64,000 nucleotides of DNA from Mycolicibacterium neoaurum (GCF_036946495.1 NZ_JAQIIX010000002.1:2170001-2234000); one strand, 5' to 3'. Shown: positions 34,464 to 43,952, numbered from the stretch's first letter. A program made the numbers and translations. Notes: a model not told the origin generated them from the sequence alone.

Positions 34464-36313
34464 CAACCGTTGGCCTGTGGTTTACGGATGGCCAGCACGA
34501 ACGGTCCCTCGGTCGAGACGTCCCAGCGCTCGTCGTCGAAGATCGCCGGGTCCAGCGACACCTGGTAGCGCCGGACATTGGGTTGGTTGGGGTACACATC
34601 GGCTGCCAGTCGGAGCGTGTAGCTGTCCGGGCCGCCGCGGCGCATCAGGAATACCGTCGGTGCAGGCCAGGGCAGCCGGTCCAGCGCAGTGGCGAACTGG
34701 TCCGCAGTGGTCAGCAGCGCCCAGCTCTCGATGGCGGCCGAGCGGGCCTCGAACTGCGCCAACGGGTTCGCGTAATGCGATGTGAGGCCCTGAAATCCGT
34801 AGTAGGGGTAGAAGGACAGGAAGCTGTAGTCGGCCGTCAGCACGACGGTCTCGTTCGGTGGACGACCGGTGACTTCCCGGATGCGCTCATCGAGCGCCCG
34901 GTAGTACTGCTCGGCCCCCGGCGGCCGGCGGTCGGCGCGCTGCCCGTAACCGTCGGTGTCGGTATAGGCGACGTTGATATCGGTGCGCAGGACGTCGGGG
35001 ATGTCCTGGCTGAAGGTCAGCCCACCGATCAGGCCGATGGTGGCCGCGACGGCGACGACGTGCCGGCCCGGGTGCTGATAGCGGGCGACGGCGGCCTGCG
35101 TCAGCCAGATGAACCCGAACGTGCCGGCGGCGGCCAACAGCACCGACAGCGTGGGCTGCAGGCGGAACGACAGCAGGGTGGTGCCCAACAGCGTGTAGAG
35201 CATCGACAGCAGCGACCAGGCGTAGACGGCCAGTACCCCGACGGCCAGCGGGCCCGCCGTCGACGATCTGCGGGCGTGCACCACCAGCCAGACGGTGCCC
35301 AGCATGCACAGCGCACCCAGGAGGGTGAAGTCCAGCATCGGGAAGGTCAGCTCGGCACCGTCCATCGGCAGGTAGTGCCTGGCGGTTCCGGTATCGGCAG
35401 GTGCTCCGCGCAAGGCGGCCAGCAGGTATGGGGCCCAGGTCAACAACGCCAGAGCGCCGGCGATGACGGCGATGACGAGCAACCGCAACAGCGGCATGAT
35501 GGAGCGCCGGGCAGCCGCGAGCACCAGCGCCATGAGAGTGATGGTGAAGGCGGCATACGCCAGCAACAGTGTGTAGAACAGTGCTGCCACACCGAGGAAC
35601 AGCCCGGCAGCCACGATGGCTGCCCGGTTTACGCCCTTGAGGCCCGACCAGGCCAGCACGAAAACCGGTGGCAGCAGGACGGTGATGACGGCGGCGTAGG
35701 GCTCGGCGGAGGTGTAGGCCAGGGTGACGGCGGCGGTCGCGGTGGTCACGGCCAGCGCTGTCTCGAAGCGCACCATCGCCGTCCACAGCACCAAGGCGAC
35801 CGCGATCGCGGCGGTGATCGAGATGATGGCCCAGGGCTTGAACATCTCCCAGGCCGGCATGCCGGTCAGATCCGCCATCCGACCGCCGAGCCAGAACCAG
35901 CCGGCCGGGTAGTAGGGCGGCAGGCCTATGTAGGTCATATCGTGCAGGGCGGGGCTGTCGGCCAGCCGGGTCAGGTACTCCGTGCGGAACTGCTGATCGA
36001 CCGAGATGCCGAACAGGTAGAGCCGGGTGGCGCCCAGCGGCATGGCCAGCGTCACCACCGAGAAGGCCGAAAGAAACACCACCGACGCGATGCGCGCCAG
36101 CAGTCGGCGTCCGCGTCGCCACAACACACCCGCGGCGAAAACTCCTGCCAGGAAGAAGAATTGACCGACAGTGGTGAGCGCATGCAGCTGGTTGGAGGAG
36201 TTGTAGGCGGGCCACTCGACACGGGCGATCGCCAGCAGTGCGATGACGGCCAGCGCCGTCGCGGTGGCGGCCGCGGCCAGCATCTGGCCGGCCGTCCTGG
36301 CCGCCAGGGTCAT
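34463..36313 (-). CDS. aftA: Galactan 5-O-arabinofuranosyltransferase AftA
   Basis: 616-aa GT-C membrane enzyme that adds the first arabinofuranose residues to galactan from decaprenyl-phosphoarabinose. About eleven membrane helices from residue 10 onward (AGQMLAAAATATALAVIALL..), then a soluble C-terminal domain. ATG 36313 overlaps the dprE2 stop (ATGA); a longer frame upstream to 36781 runs inside dprE2 and has Arg/Gly-rich non-protein-like composition, so it is not used. Syntenic with M. tuberculosis Rv3792, between dprE2 and embC. Confidence 0.92.
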   Translation of the reverse strand: MTLAARTAGQMLAAAATATALAVIALLAIARVEWPAYNSSNQLHALTTVGQFFFLAGVFAAGVLWRRGRRLLARIASVVFLSAFSVVTLAMPLGATRLYLFGISVDQQFRTEYLTRLADSPALHDMTYIGLPPYYPAGWFWLGGRMADLTGMPAWEMFKPWAIISITAAIAVALVLWTAMVRFETALAVTTATAAVTLAYTSAEPYAAVITVLLPPVFVLAWSGLKGVNRAAIVAAGLFLGVAALFYTLLLAYAAFTITLMALVLAAARRSIMPLLRLLVIAVIAGALALLTWAPYLLAALRGAPADTGTARHYLPMDGAELTFPMLDFTLLGALCMLGTVWLVVHARRSSTAGPLAVGVLAVYAWSLLSMLYTLLGTTLLSFRLQPTLSVLLAAAGTFGFIWLTQAAVARYQHPGRHVVAVAATIGLIGGLTFSQDIPDVLRTDINVAYTDTDGYGQRADRRPPGAEQYYRALDERIREVTGRPPNETVVLTADYSFLSFYPYYGFQGLTSHYANPLAQFEARSAAIESWALLTTADQFATALDRLPWPAPTVFLMRRGGPDSYTLRLAADVYPNQPNVRRYQVSLDPAIFDDERWDVSTEGPFVLAIRKPQANG

Positions 36314-37092
36314 CAGAGCGGGAGCTTGCGGAAGACCGGCCGCGGGATGTGCCGAATCACCGACATCAGGTACTTCACCGGCCCGGGTGCCCAGACGAGT
36401 TCCTTGCCCTTGGCGGCTGAGGCGACGGCCAGTTCGGCGACGTCCTCCTTGTCGACGGTGAAGGGGGCCTCCTTGGCGCCGGTGGCTTTCCAGTGCTCCA
36501 GGGTGGTGGTGGTGCGGACCTGGCCGGGACGGATCACCAGGACGTGCACACCGAACTCGCGCAGGGCCTCGCCCAGGCCGAGGTAGAAGCCGTCCAGGCC
36601 GGCCTTGGTCGAGCCGTAGACGAAGTTGGAGCGGCGCACCCGTTCCCCGGCCACCGAGGACATCGCGATGATCTGGCCGAAGCCCTGCGCGCGCATCTTT
36701 TCGCCGATCAGCACGCCGACCGATACCGCGGCGGTGTAGTTGATCTGCGCGGTCAGCACCGCCTTGGCCTGGTTCTGCCACAGTTCTTCGGCATCGCCGA
36801 GGATGCCGAAGGCGACGATCGCCACGTCGACGTCACCATCGGCCCAGGCTGCCTCGATCACCGCGGGGTGGGTGGCGGTGTCCAGCGCGTCGAAGTCCAG
36901 GTACTGCACCGACTTCGCGCCGGCGGCTTCCAACTGCGCGATGGCCGCTGCCTTGCGCGGCGAGTTGGGTAGATCGGCCAGGATCACCCTTGCCTTCGCG
37001 TCGCGCAGATAGCGCTCGACGATCGCCAAGCCGATCTCGGAGGTACCGCCCAGCAGCAGGATCGTCTGCGGGTTTCCGGTCGCGTCAATCAT
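36313..37092 (-). CDS. dprE2: Decaprenylphosphoryl-2-keto-beta-D-erythro-pentose reductase DprE2
   Basis: 259-aa short-chain dehydrogenase that uses NADH to reduce the keto intermediate made by DprE1 to decaprenyl-phosphoarabinose. Nucleotide-binding motif LLLGGTSEIGLAI near the N-terminus; catalytic YGSTKAG (Tyr/Lys) and upstream Ser in IAMSSVAGERV. Lies 33 bases after dprE1 and overlaps aftA by ATGA. Length matches the family (about 254 aa). Confidence 0.95.
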   Translation of the reverse strand: MIDATGNPQTILLLGGTSEIGLAIVERYLRDAKARVILADLPNSPRKAAAIAQLEAAGAKSVQYLDFDALDTATHPAVIEAAWADGDVDVAIVAFGILGDAEELWQNQAKAVLTAQINYTAAVSVGVLIGEKMRAQGFGQIIAMSSVAGERVRRSNFVYGSTKAGLDGFYLGLGEALREFGVHVLVIRPGQVRTTTTLEHWKATGAKEAPFTVDKEDVAELAVASAAKGKELVWAPGPVKYLMSVIRHIPRPVFRKLPL

Positions 37093-37125
37093 GGAGGGGT
37101 AAGGCCTTTCTGGAGCGGCTCGCGG

Positions 37126-38535
37126 TCAGAGGAGTTCGAGACGGCGAGCCATGTCGGAGGCAAACACGCCGTGTGGGTCCGCCTTGCGGCGGGTGGCGAT
37201 CCATTCGTCGATGCGCGGGTACATCTTGTGGAACTTCTCGGCGCTGACCCGGGAATCTTTTGCGGTGTACACCCGGCCGCCGAATTCCATTGCGCGGTCG
37301 TCGAGTTCGTTCAGGAACTCGTTGACTCCGGCTTTGATGGGGAAGTCCATCGCGACGTTCCAACCGGCCATCGGGAAGCTCAGCGGTGCCCGATTGCCGG
37401 GGCCGAAGAGTTTGAAAACGTTCAACGCGGAGTACTGCCCGCTGGTCTGGATCCAGCGGATGATGGCCTTGAACTCGTCCAGCGCATCGGGCGGCACCAG
37501 GAACTGATGCTGCGCGAAACCCTTTGGGCCATAAGCATTGTTCCACCCGCTGACGAGATCGAGCATGTGGTAGAACTGCGACAGGTTCATGATCTTGCCG
37601 GAGTACGTGCCGCCGAGGCGGTAGTACACCTCACCGATCGCGGTGAACGACAGCTTGTTCATCGCACTCACCGGGAAGATGTCGGGCACCTTCAGCAGTT
37701 GCGGGGCATCGAACTTCAGCGGGTTCTTCGCCAGCTTGGGCGGAAGCTGATCCAGTTTGGCCAGGCTGCCGCGGCTGACGGCGGCACGGCCGAGCTTCGG
37801 CGGGGGGCTGATCAGGTCGAACCAGGCGCTGGAGTAGGTGTAGTTGTCCTCGCTGCCGTCGGTGTGCACCGCGATCGTCTCGTCGAGGTCGCGGGTGGCG
37901 ACGCCGTCGGCGATGAAATACGCGGTCTCGGTGCGGGTCATGGCGATCCGGGCCCGGATCACGATGCCGGTCAGCCCGTTTCCGCCGATGGTTGCCCAGA
38001 AGAGTTCGCTCGTGTCGCCGTCCGGGGTGAGCGTGCGCACCTCACCGTCGGCCATCAGCAGATCCAACGACCGCACATGGTTGCCGAAGCTGCCCGCGCT
38101 GTGATGGTTCTTGCCGTGGATGTCGGAGCCGATGGCGCCGCCTACGGTGACCTGTCGGGTGCCCGGCAACACCGGGACCCACAGACCGAACGGAAGCGCG
38201 GCCTTCATCAGCTGGTCCAGGCTGACGCCGCCGTCGACGTCGGCGATCGCGGTCTCACTCGATATGGAGTGGATGCGGTTCAGCGGGGTCATGTCGACGA
38301 CGATGCCGCCGCCGTTGCAGGCGTGATCGCCGTAGGAACGGCCGAGGCCGCGGGCGACGATGCCGCGCGTATACGGCGATGATGCGGTGCCCGGGTGGCC
38401 TGCGGCGTCCGCCACGCGCTTGACGGTGGCGGCGATGACCTCGACGTCGGGGGTCGAGAGCACGTGAGCCACGCTCGGCGCGGTGCGGCCGAAGCCGGTC
38501 AGAGCGCGCGGAACGAGGTGGGGTTCGGTAGTCAT
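37126..38535 (-). CDS. dprE1: Decaprenylphosphoryl-beta-D-ribose oxidase DprE1
   Basis: 469-aa FAD-dependent oxidase of the vanillyl-alcohol-oxidase family; oxidises the 2'-OH of decaprenyl-phosphoribose in the periplasm. FAD-binding region GLGRSYGDHACNGGG and GTRQVTVGGAIGSDIHGKNHH; C-terminal VFASDMARRLELL is identical to the M. tuberculosis end. The residue aligned with Cys387 of M. tuberculosis, the covalent target of benzothiazinones, is Ala395 here (WNVAMDFP; codon GCG on the minus strand, 37351-37353). The eight-residue offset matches the longer N-terminus. ATG 38535; 40 bases after gtrA. Confidence 0.95.
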   Translation of the reverse strand: MTTEPHLVPRALTGFGRTAPSVAHVLSTPDVEVIAATVKRVADAAGHPGTASSPYTRGIVARGLGRSYGDHACNGGGIVVDMTPLNRIHSISSETAIADVDGGVSLDQLMKAALPFGLWVPVLPGTRQVTVGGAIGSDIHGKNHHSAGSFGNHVRSLDLLMADGEVRTLTPDGDTSELFWATIGGNGLTGIVIRARIAMTRTETAYFIADGVATRDLDETIAVHTDGSEDNYTYSSAWFDLISPPPKLGRAAVSRGSLAKLDQLPPKLAKNPLKFDAPQLLKVPDIFPVSAMNKLSFTAIGEVYYRLGGTYSGKIMNLSQFYHMLDLVSGWNNAYGPKGFAQHQFLVPPDALDEFKAIIRWIQTSGQYSALNVFKLFGPGNRAPLSFPMAGWNVAMDFPIKAGVNEFLNELDDRAMEFGGRVYTAKDSRVSAEKFHKMYPRIDEWIATRRKADPHGVFASDMARRLELL

Positions 38536-38575
38536 GTCAGTGGCAGACGATACCGGTCGGGCTGCCGGGGCAGGT

Positions 38576-38986
38576 TCAACGCAGCCGGAATATCACCGTG
38601 CGCTGCACGACGAAGTTGATCACCGTGGCCGTGCCCTGGGCGATGACGAATGCCACCGGCACCTGCCACGGTCGGCCCTCGAACTGCAGGTAGAACAGGT
38701 AGTTGATGCCGACCTGGACGGCGTAGGTGAGCGCGTAGAGCACCATCACCGCGACGAATCGGGCCCGGCTGGGTTCGGCCCGGAAGGTCCACCTGCGGTT
38801 GATCAGGTAGGCCGTCGTCGTACCGGCGATGAAGCTGAGTGTCTTGGCCACGTTGACGTGCAGCCCGAGTTGCAGCATCAGCACGTAGAGACCGAAGTCG
38901 ACGATCGCCGACAGACCTCCGGTGATGACGAACCGGGTCGCCTGGACGCGCAGGCTCAGGGGCTCGTTTTCCGGGGTCGCGGTCAC
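38576..38986 (-). CDS. gtrA: GtrA-family membrane protein (Rv3789-like)
   Basis: 136-aa four-helix membrane protein of the GtrA family. Helices run from FVITGGLSAIVDFGLYVLML through VIAQGTATVINFVVQ. The M. tuberculosis orthologue Rv3789 lies directly upstream of dprE1 and has been proposed either to flip decaprenyl-phosphoarabinose or to act as an anchor recruiting AftA. GTG 38986. First gene of the arabinan block on this strand and divergent from the HD-domain gene, with a 29-base gap. Confidence 0.9.
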   Translation of the reverse strand: MTATPENEPLSLRVQATRFVITGGLSAIVDFGLYVLMLQLGLHVNVAKTLSFIAGTTTAYLINRRWTFRAEPSRARFVAVMVLYALTYAVQVGINYLFYLQFEGRPWQVPVAFVIAQGTATVINFVVQRTVIFRLR

Positions 38987-39015
38987 GCGGGCAGCTTACG
39001 GGCAACAATGGGGAG

Positions 39016-39639
39016 GTGACCGATCTGCTCCTGCAGTGGCAGGCCCTGCTCGGGCGCCACACGACCGCACCGGAGATCGGCGCGGCCGGTGCCGCGCTGT
39101 TGAACCGCTGGTCGGAGCCGCACCGGCGCTATCACGATCGGGGTCATCTGGAGGGCGTGCTGCTCGCCGCCGACGAGCTGGCCGAATACGCCGATGACCC
39201 GGACGCCGTGAGACTGGCGGCCTGGTTCCACGATGCGGTGTACGCCGGCGCGCCCGATGACGAGGAGAACAGTGCGCTGTTGGCCGAGTCAGAGCTTGCC
39301 GCGCTCGGTGTCGACGCAGCGTTGGTGGCCGAGGTGGCCCGCCTGGTGCGGATGACCGCCGAGCACAATCCAGCGGAGACCGACCGCAATGGTCAGGTGC
39401 TATCCGATGCCGATCTGGCCGTGCTCGCACTGGAGCCGCAGGAATACCGCAACAACACCGCCAAGGTGCGGGCCGAATACGGCCATGTGTCCGATGCGGA
39501 CTTCCGGGCGGGCCGAGCCAGGATCATCAGGACGTTGCTCGCCGAACCCTCGCTGTATCGCACGCCCGACGGCCGTCGCCTGTGGGAGGCCGCGGCGCGG
39601 CGCAATCTGGAATCGGAGTTGGCCGCCCTCACCGGGTGA
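39016..39639 (+). CDS. HD-superfamily predicted metal-dependent phosphohydrolase
   Basis: 207-aa all-helical protein. The HD-type metal ligands are RYHDRGHLEGV (first His), AAWFHDAVY (HD pair) and LSDADLAVL (last Asp). This is the standalone form of the superfamily found in many bacteria with no fixed substrate. GTG 39016. Its last 11 bases overlap the end of the convergent MocR gene. Confidence 0.8.
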   Translation: MTDLLLQWQALLGRHTTAPEIGAAGAALLNRWSEPHRRYHDRGHLEGVLLAADELAEYADDPDAVRLAAWFHDAVYAGAPDDEENSALLAESELAALGVDAALVAEVARLVRMTAEHNPAETDRNGQVLSDADLAVLALEPQEYRNNTAKVRAEYGHVSDADFRAGRARIIRTLLAEPSLYRTPDGRRLWEAAARRNLESELAALTG

Positions 39640-41035
39640 GCCCGGTGAGCACCCGGCACAACGCATCGACCGCTGCAGGAAAGGCATGTTCGGCCGGAGT
39701 GCCGAAGCTCACGACGACGCCATCTGTTTCGGGCACGTCGGGGCCCGTGTCGGGATGGCGCAGGACATGCAGGCCTGACAGTCCGATTCCCGCCTCGCCG
39801 GCTCGGCGCATGACCTCGGCTTCGGTGCCCGGCGGCAGCGCGAGTTGCAGGTGCAGGCCCGCTGACAGGCCGCGGATGCCGATTCCGAGGGGTTGCAGTG
39901 CGGTGGCCAGGTGATCGCGCCGTCTCCGGTAGATCATCCGCATCCGGCGGATGTGCTTGTCGTAGGCGCCGGAGCTGATGAAGTCGGCCATCGTGAGTTG
40001 GGATAGTGCGTTGACGTAGAACTGCTGACCACCCATCGCGGCGATGACGGGCTCGACCAGATCGGCTGGCAGCACCATCCAGCCCATTCGTAATACCGGG
40101 GACAGGCTCTTGCTGGCCGAGCCGAGATAGACCACCCGGTCGGGATCCAGACCCTGCACCGAGCCGACGGGCTGGCGGTCGTAGCGGAACTCGCCGTCGT
40201 AGTCGTCCTCCCACACATAGCCACCGGTGCGGTGCGCCCAGTCCAGGACGTCGGTGCGTCTGCCGGGATGCAGCGGTACCCCGTGCGGGAAGTGGTGGGC
40301 CGGGGTCAGCAGCACCGCGGTCGCCACCGTCGTGTCCAGTTCGCTGATCACCGCGCCGTCGTCGTCGACCTTGATCGGGACGCTGTGGGCACCGTTGGCG
40401 GCGATGGCGTCGCGGAACAGGAACAGACCGTAGGCCTCCACGGCGATCGGGCCGCCCAACGCGCGGGTGAGGATCTCGACGCCGTGCCGGGTCCCGGCGC
40501 AGATGACGATCTGGTCCGGTGTGGTACGTACGCCGCGGACCCTGCCCAGGTATTCGGTGAGGGCCTCGCGCAGTTCGATGCGCCCGCTCGCATCGCCCAT
40601 CCGCAGCGCCTCGGTGGGCGCATTGGTCAGCGCGCGGCGGGTGGAGGTGAGCCATGCGTTGCGCGGAAACTGCGAGACATCACCGGAACCCGGCATCAGG
40701 TTGTGGGTCGGTATGCCTGGGGTGCCGCGCGGGCGGGCCTGCGCGGCGGTGGTGGCTGTATTGACCACCCAGGTGCCGGCACCCTGTCTGGAGGCCAGCC
40801 AGCCTGCTGCGACCAGATCGGAGTAGGCCTCGCCCACCGTGTTTCGGGCCACTCCGAGGTCGTTGGCCAAGGTGCGCGAGGGCGGGAGCATGGTGCCGGG
40901 GAGCAGTCGACCGGATCGGATGGCGTCCCGCAGGGCGTGCACCAGAGCTTCCCGGGTGCCGCGGGCGCGTGGGGTGACGGCAGCACGCAGATCTAGGTGT
41001 AGATCCCGCCCACCCGAATTGGCCCATGAATTCAC
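39629..41035 (-). CDS. MocR/PdxR-type GntR-aminotransferase regulator
   Basis: About 468 aa. N-terminal GntR winged helix (REALVHALRDAIRSGRLLPGTMLPPSRTLANDLGV), linker, then a fold-type I aminotransferase-like domain with the PLP lysine in GSASKSLSP and DYDGEFRYD. MocR regulators sense PLP or amino-compounds. GTG 41035 is preferred because the longer frame to 41116 runs into the divergent AhpD-like gene; start confidence is moderate. The target is probably itself and/or the divergent gene, by analogy with other MocR systems. Confidence 0.85.
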   Translation of the reverse strand: MNSWANSGGRDLHLDLRAAVTPRARGTREALVHALRDAIRSGRLLPGTMLPPSRTLANDLGVARNTVGEAYSDLVAAGWLASRQGAGTWVVNTATTAAQARPRGTPGIPTHNLMPGSGDVSQFPRNAWLTSTRRALTNAPTEALRMGDASGRIELREALTEYLGRVRGVRTTPDQIVICAGTRHGVEILTRALGGPIAVEAYGLFLFRDAIAANGAHSVPIKVDDDGAVISELDTTVATAVLLTPAHHFPHGVPLHPGRRTDVLDWAHRTGGYVWEDDYDGEFRYDRQPVGSVQGLDPDRVVYLGSASKSLSPVLRMGWMVLPADLVEPVIAAMGGQQFYVNALSQLTMADFISSGAYDKHIRRMRMIYRRRRDHLATALQPLGIGIRGLSAGLHLQLALPPGTEAEVMRRAGEAGIGLSGLHVLRHPDTGPDVPETDGVVVSFGTPAEHAFPAAVDALCRVLTGLTR

Positions 41036-41085
41036 CGTCGGATTGAACCATGCGTGTGGGCTTTTAGGGTCGTAGCGTCGTGGGC

Positions 41086-41556
41086 ATGACACAGACACTG
41101 AACAATCGCCACGCAATCGATCGCCTCAACATCTACAAGGTCTCACCGGAGATCTACGACGCCATGATGAAGTTATCCACCGCCTCGGCCAAGGACATCG
41201 ACCCGGTGATCGCTGAGCTGGTCAAAATCCGCGCCTCGCAGATCAACCACTGTGCGTTCTGCCTCGACATGCATGTCGCGGACGCGCGCAAACAGGGGGA
41301 GACCGAGCAGCGGTTGGCGCTGGTCGCGGCCTGGGAGGAGGCCGGTGATCTGTTCACCGATCGGGAGCGCGCGGCGTTGGAGCTGACCGAAGCCATCACG
41401 TCCCTGCACGACGGGCATGTGCCGGATGCGGTGTACGCCAACGCTGCCGAGGTGTTCACCGAAAAGGAACTCGCTCAGGTGATTGCGATGGCTGTCACCA
41501 TCAATGCCTGGAATCGTTTCAACGTTGCGACGCGGATGCCCGCCCCGCGTCGCTGA
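41086..41556 (+). CDS. Carboxymuconolactone decarboxylase/AhpD-like protein
   Basis: 156-aa helical protein of the CMD family; the AhpD-type redox motif is HCAFCLDMHVADAR (CxxC plus His). These are alkylhydroperoxidase-like antioxidant proteins or substrate-specific relatives. ATG 41086; the in-frame GTG 41080 is less likely. Divergent from the MocR-type regulator with a 50-bp gap, a common regulator/target layout. Confidence 0.85.
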   Translation: MTQTLNNRHAIDRLNIYKVSPEIYDAMMKLSTASAKDIDPVIAELVKIRASQINHCAFCLDMHVADARKQGETEQRLALVAAWEEAGDLFTDRERAALELTEAITSLHDGHVPDAVYANAAEVFTEKELAQVIAMAVTINAWNRFNVATRMPAPRR

Positions 41557-41589
41557 ATCGCACCGCCAGGCCGCCGCTCCGCTGGCCCT

Positions 41590-43137
41590 TCAGAAGGGTG
41601 GTGGGTGGGCGTCGATGTGGGCGCGGTTGTGTCCGCGTTCGTGGGCTATTCGGTAGGCCCGGTTCTGGGCGCGGGTGCGGGATCGTGTGGGGGCGGCCCG
41701 TTCTCGGCCCGGCGTCGGCGGTGGGATATCGATGGTGCCGAGGTCGGCGGTGGCCACGGTGAACTGCGGGAGGAACAGTGCGCCCTCGGGTTTGGTGGTG
41801 TAGACCCGCCCGTTGGGGGCGGTGAGGGTGATGGTGCCATCGGGGTGCTGGGTGTCGTTCCAGCCGCCGGGCCCGCAGTGGAATGTCTTGATCAGGTGGT
41901 GGATTCGGCAGTACAGCTTGGTGTTCGACGGATGCGTCGGACCATAGGGCCAGGGTGTGGTGTGGTCGATATCGCAGTGCCCCACCGCCATGGTGCATCC
42001 GGGCCAGCGGCACGTCAGGTCGCGGCAGCCGACGAAATCAGCCAGCCCGCGCGACGGGTGATAGCCGGGTTCGATACCCAGGGCGGTGGCGTCGGGGACG
42101 GGTCGGATCCGGGCCGCAGGTAGTAGGTCGGCCAGTTGCTCGACGGTGATCGGCCCGTACCCGGGGATCAACGCGCGAGCTGGTGTCTTCGCCGGTGCAA
42201 CCGAATCCTCGGACGCGCCGCGACGTTCGGCCATCCTGATCTGCTTCTCGGTGGCCGTGGTGCCGGCTGCCGCTGCGACGCGTTCGGCTCCTGCGGCGGC
42301 CACCGTGTCACGCTCGGCGAGCACGTGAACAATGAACTGGCCGCTCGGCACCTCGTTGCCTGCTGCCGGGCAGTCTTGGCGTCCGCACAGACACGCGATA
42401 CTGGTGGCCCGCAGCGCCAGGGCGTCGAGGGCGTCGGCGCGGCGTTGGGCGTGGGTGCGTGGATCGTGCGGGCACACGGTGCGCGCCAACGCCTGCACAC
42501 TCTGGTCGAAGATCGCCCCTTTGGCGGCGTCGACGAGTCCGTGGATTTCGACCATCCCGTCCCCGACCGGTTCGACATTGAGGTGACGGCGCCGCCGGGT
42601 TTCCCGGGCCCGACGCACCGCCACGGGGTCGATCTCGATGATCATCCAGTCGATCAGTTCGGCGATCCGTTCATCCGACAGTGGGTTCCACGAGGGTGCG
42701 GCCGCGGCGAGCTGGGTGTCGATGACGGCCGTGATGTCGGGGTCGGTGATCAACGCGCACCGGTGCAGGATGACCCGCAGTACCCGCAGGTCCACCCCGC
42801 CCCCGGCGAAGACCTGGGCGAAGACCGGGAGCCGGGTGAGCAGGTCACGGCCCTGGGTGATCAGCGTGCAGGCCCGGCCTCGGCTGATCCCCAACTCCGC
42901 GCCGAGCTCGGCGGCGACCAGTTCCCAGTCATCGACGATCAGATCGTCGAACCCGTGCCCCAACTCGGCCATCCGGGCCAGTGCGAACCGGCCCGCCGCG
43001 AGCACCTTCGCCGCCACCGCGGTGCGTTCGGCGAGCAGCTGACCGCGCGCGGCATCGAGGTGGTCAGCGACCACCATCCCCGGTCCTTCGAACTGGTGTT
43101 CGATCACCTCTCCGAGGTTACTCCGCACCTCTGACAC
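41590..43137 (-). CDS. DUF222/HNH endonuclease (13E12-type repeat family)
   Basis: 515-aa protein with an N-terminal DUF222 region (ERTAVAAKVLAAGRFALARMAELG..) and C-terminal HNH nuclease motif (CRWPGCTMAVGHCDIDHTTPW .. CRIHHLIKTFH; Cys/His ligands). Mycobacterial genomes hold many copies of this 13E12 family, often related to mobile sequence; its biological role is not established. GTG 43137 used; GTG 43107 is an alternative. Confidence 0.85.
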   Translation of the reverse strand: MSEVRSNLGEVIEHQFEGPGMVVADHLDAARGQLLAERTAVAAKVLAAGRFALARMAELGHGFDDLIVDDWELVAAELGAELGISRGRACTLITQGRDLLTRLPVFAQVFAGGGVDLRVLRVILHRCALITDPDITAVIDTQLAAAAPSWNPLSDERIAELIDWMIIEIDPVAVRRARETRRRRHLNVEPVGDGMVEIHGLVDAAKGAIFDQSVQALARTVCPHDPRTHAQRRADALDALALRATSIACLCGRQDCPAAGNEVPSGQFIVHVLAERDTVAAAGAERVAAAAGTTATEKQIRMAERRGASEDSVAPAKTPARALIPGYGPITVEQLADLLPAARIRPVPDATALGIEPGYHPSRGLADFVGCRDLTCRWPGCTMAVGHCDIDHTTPWPYGPTHPSNTKLYCRIHHLIKTFHCGPGGWNDTQHPDGTITLTAPNGRVYTTKPEGALFLPQFTVATADLGTIDIPPPTPGRERAAPTRSRTRAQNRAYRIAHERGHNRAHIDAHPPPF

Positions 43138-43159
43138 GTCGGTCCGCCAAAAGCGACGC

Positions 43160-43945
43160 CTACGCCAACCCGTCCAGGAACTCCTGCACCGCCGCGGCCA
43201 TCAATTCTGGCGCGGTCGTCATGGCGAAATGCGAATGCTCGGCCCACACCACGCGATGCGCGGCAGGTAGGGCCGCGGCCAACGCCTCCATCCCTTCGGG
43301 CAGCGGAGCCCAGCTCTGACCGCCCTGCATCAGCAGCACCGGAACGTCGATCGCCGCCCAGCGATCGACGCGTGAGTCGTCACCGGCCATCGCCTCCAAA
43401 TCGGCGAGCGCGCTCATCGCCGCGACGGGATCATCCGGAATGGTCGACCCGTCGGCCAGTACGTCGGTGGGGATCTGGGCGGCCTCACGCAGGAACAGTT
43501 CCAGGGCATCGGCGTAGCGCACCGTGGTGAAAAGCCTTTGATAGCTGTCGATCACCGGCCCGAGATGCGGACCCGTCAGCAGCACCGGCGGCTCGAACAA
43601 TGCCAGCGAGGTGATGCGGCTGCTGTCGGCCAGTGCCGCATGCAACGCCACCGTCGCCCCATAGGACGCTCCGACGACGTGAGCCCGGCCGACGGACTCG
43701 AGTACCGCCTGCAGATCTCCGGCCTCGGCGTCGAAACTGTTCGGAGCCGGGCCCACCCCGCTGGGTGGATGGTTGCGCCGGGCGTAGCGGATCGTTTGAT
43801 AGCCGCTCAGGCGGTCGGCGATATCGGCCCACGAATCCAGATCGCCGTTGGATCCGTGGACGAAGACGACCGGCGGCCCCGACCCCGTCACCTCGGTGAC
43901 GAGTTCGGTGCCATCCGGTCCTGCCAGTGTGGTGCTCACAGGCAC
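43160..43945 (-). CDS. Alpha/beta-fold hydrolase
   Basis: 261-aa soluble hydrolase. Oxyanion-hole motif FVHGSNGD, nucleophile Ser in GASYGAT, catalytic His in WAEHSHFAMTT; the acid is probably the Asp in AIDVPVLLMQGG or nearby. The substrate is unknown. It is 7 bases from the next co-directional gene upstream. Confidence 0.8.
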   Translation of the reverse strand: MPVSTTLAGPDGTELVTEVTGSGPPVVFVHGSNGDLDSWADIADRLSGYQTIRYARRNHPPSGVGPAPNSFDAEAGDLQAVLESVGRAHVVGASYGATVALHAALADSSRITSLALFEPPVLLTGPHLGPVIDSYQRLFTTVRYADALELFLREAAQIPTDVLADGSTIPDDPVAAMSALADLEAMAGDDSRVDRWAAIDVPVLLMQGGQSWAPLPEGMEALAAALPAAHRVVWAEHSHFAMTTAPELMAAAVQEFLDGLA

Positions 43946-43952
43946 CGATTGT

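Noticed and set aside
34445..36586. 713-aa plus-strand frame opposite aftA/dprE2
   Set aside because: Antisense frame with low-complexity Gln/Gly/Arg composition and no features.
36314..36781. N-terminal extension of aftA
   Set aside because: The extension lies within dprE2 and has an Arg/Gly-rich composition; ATG 36313 with the ATGA overlap is better.
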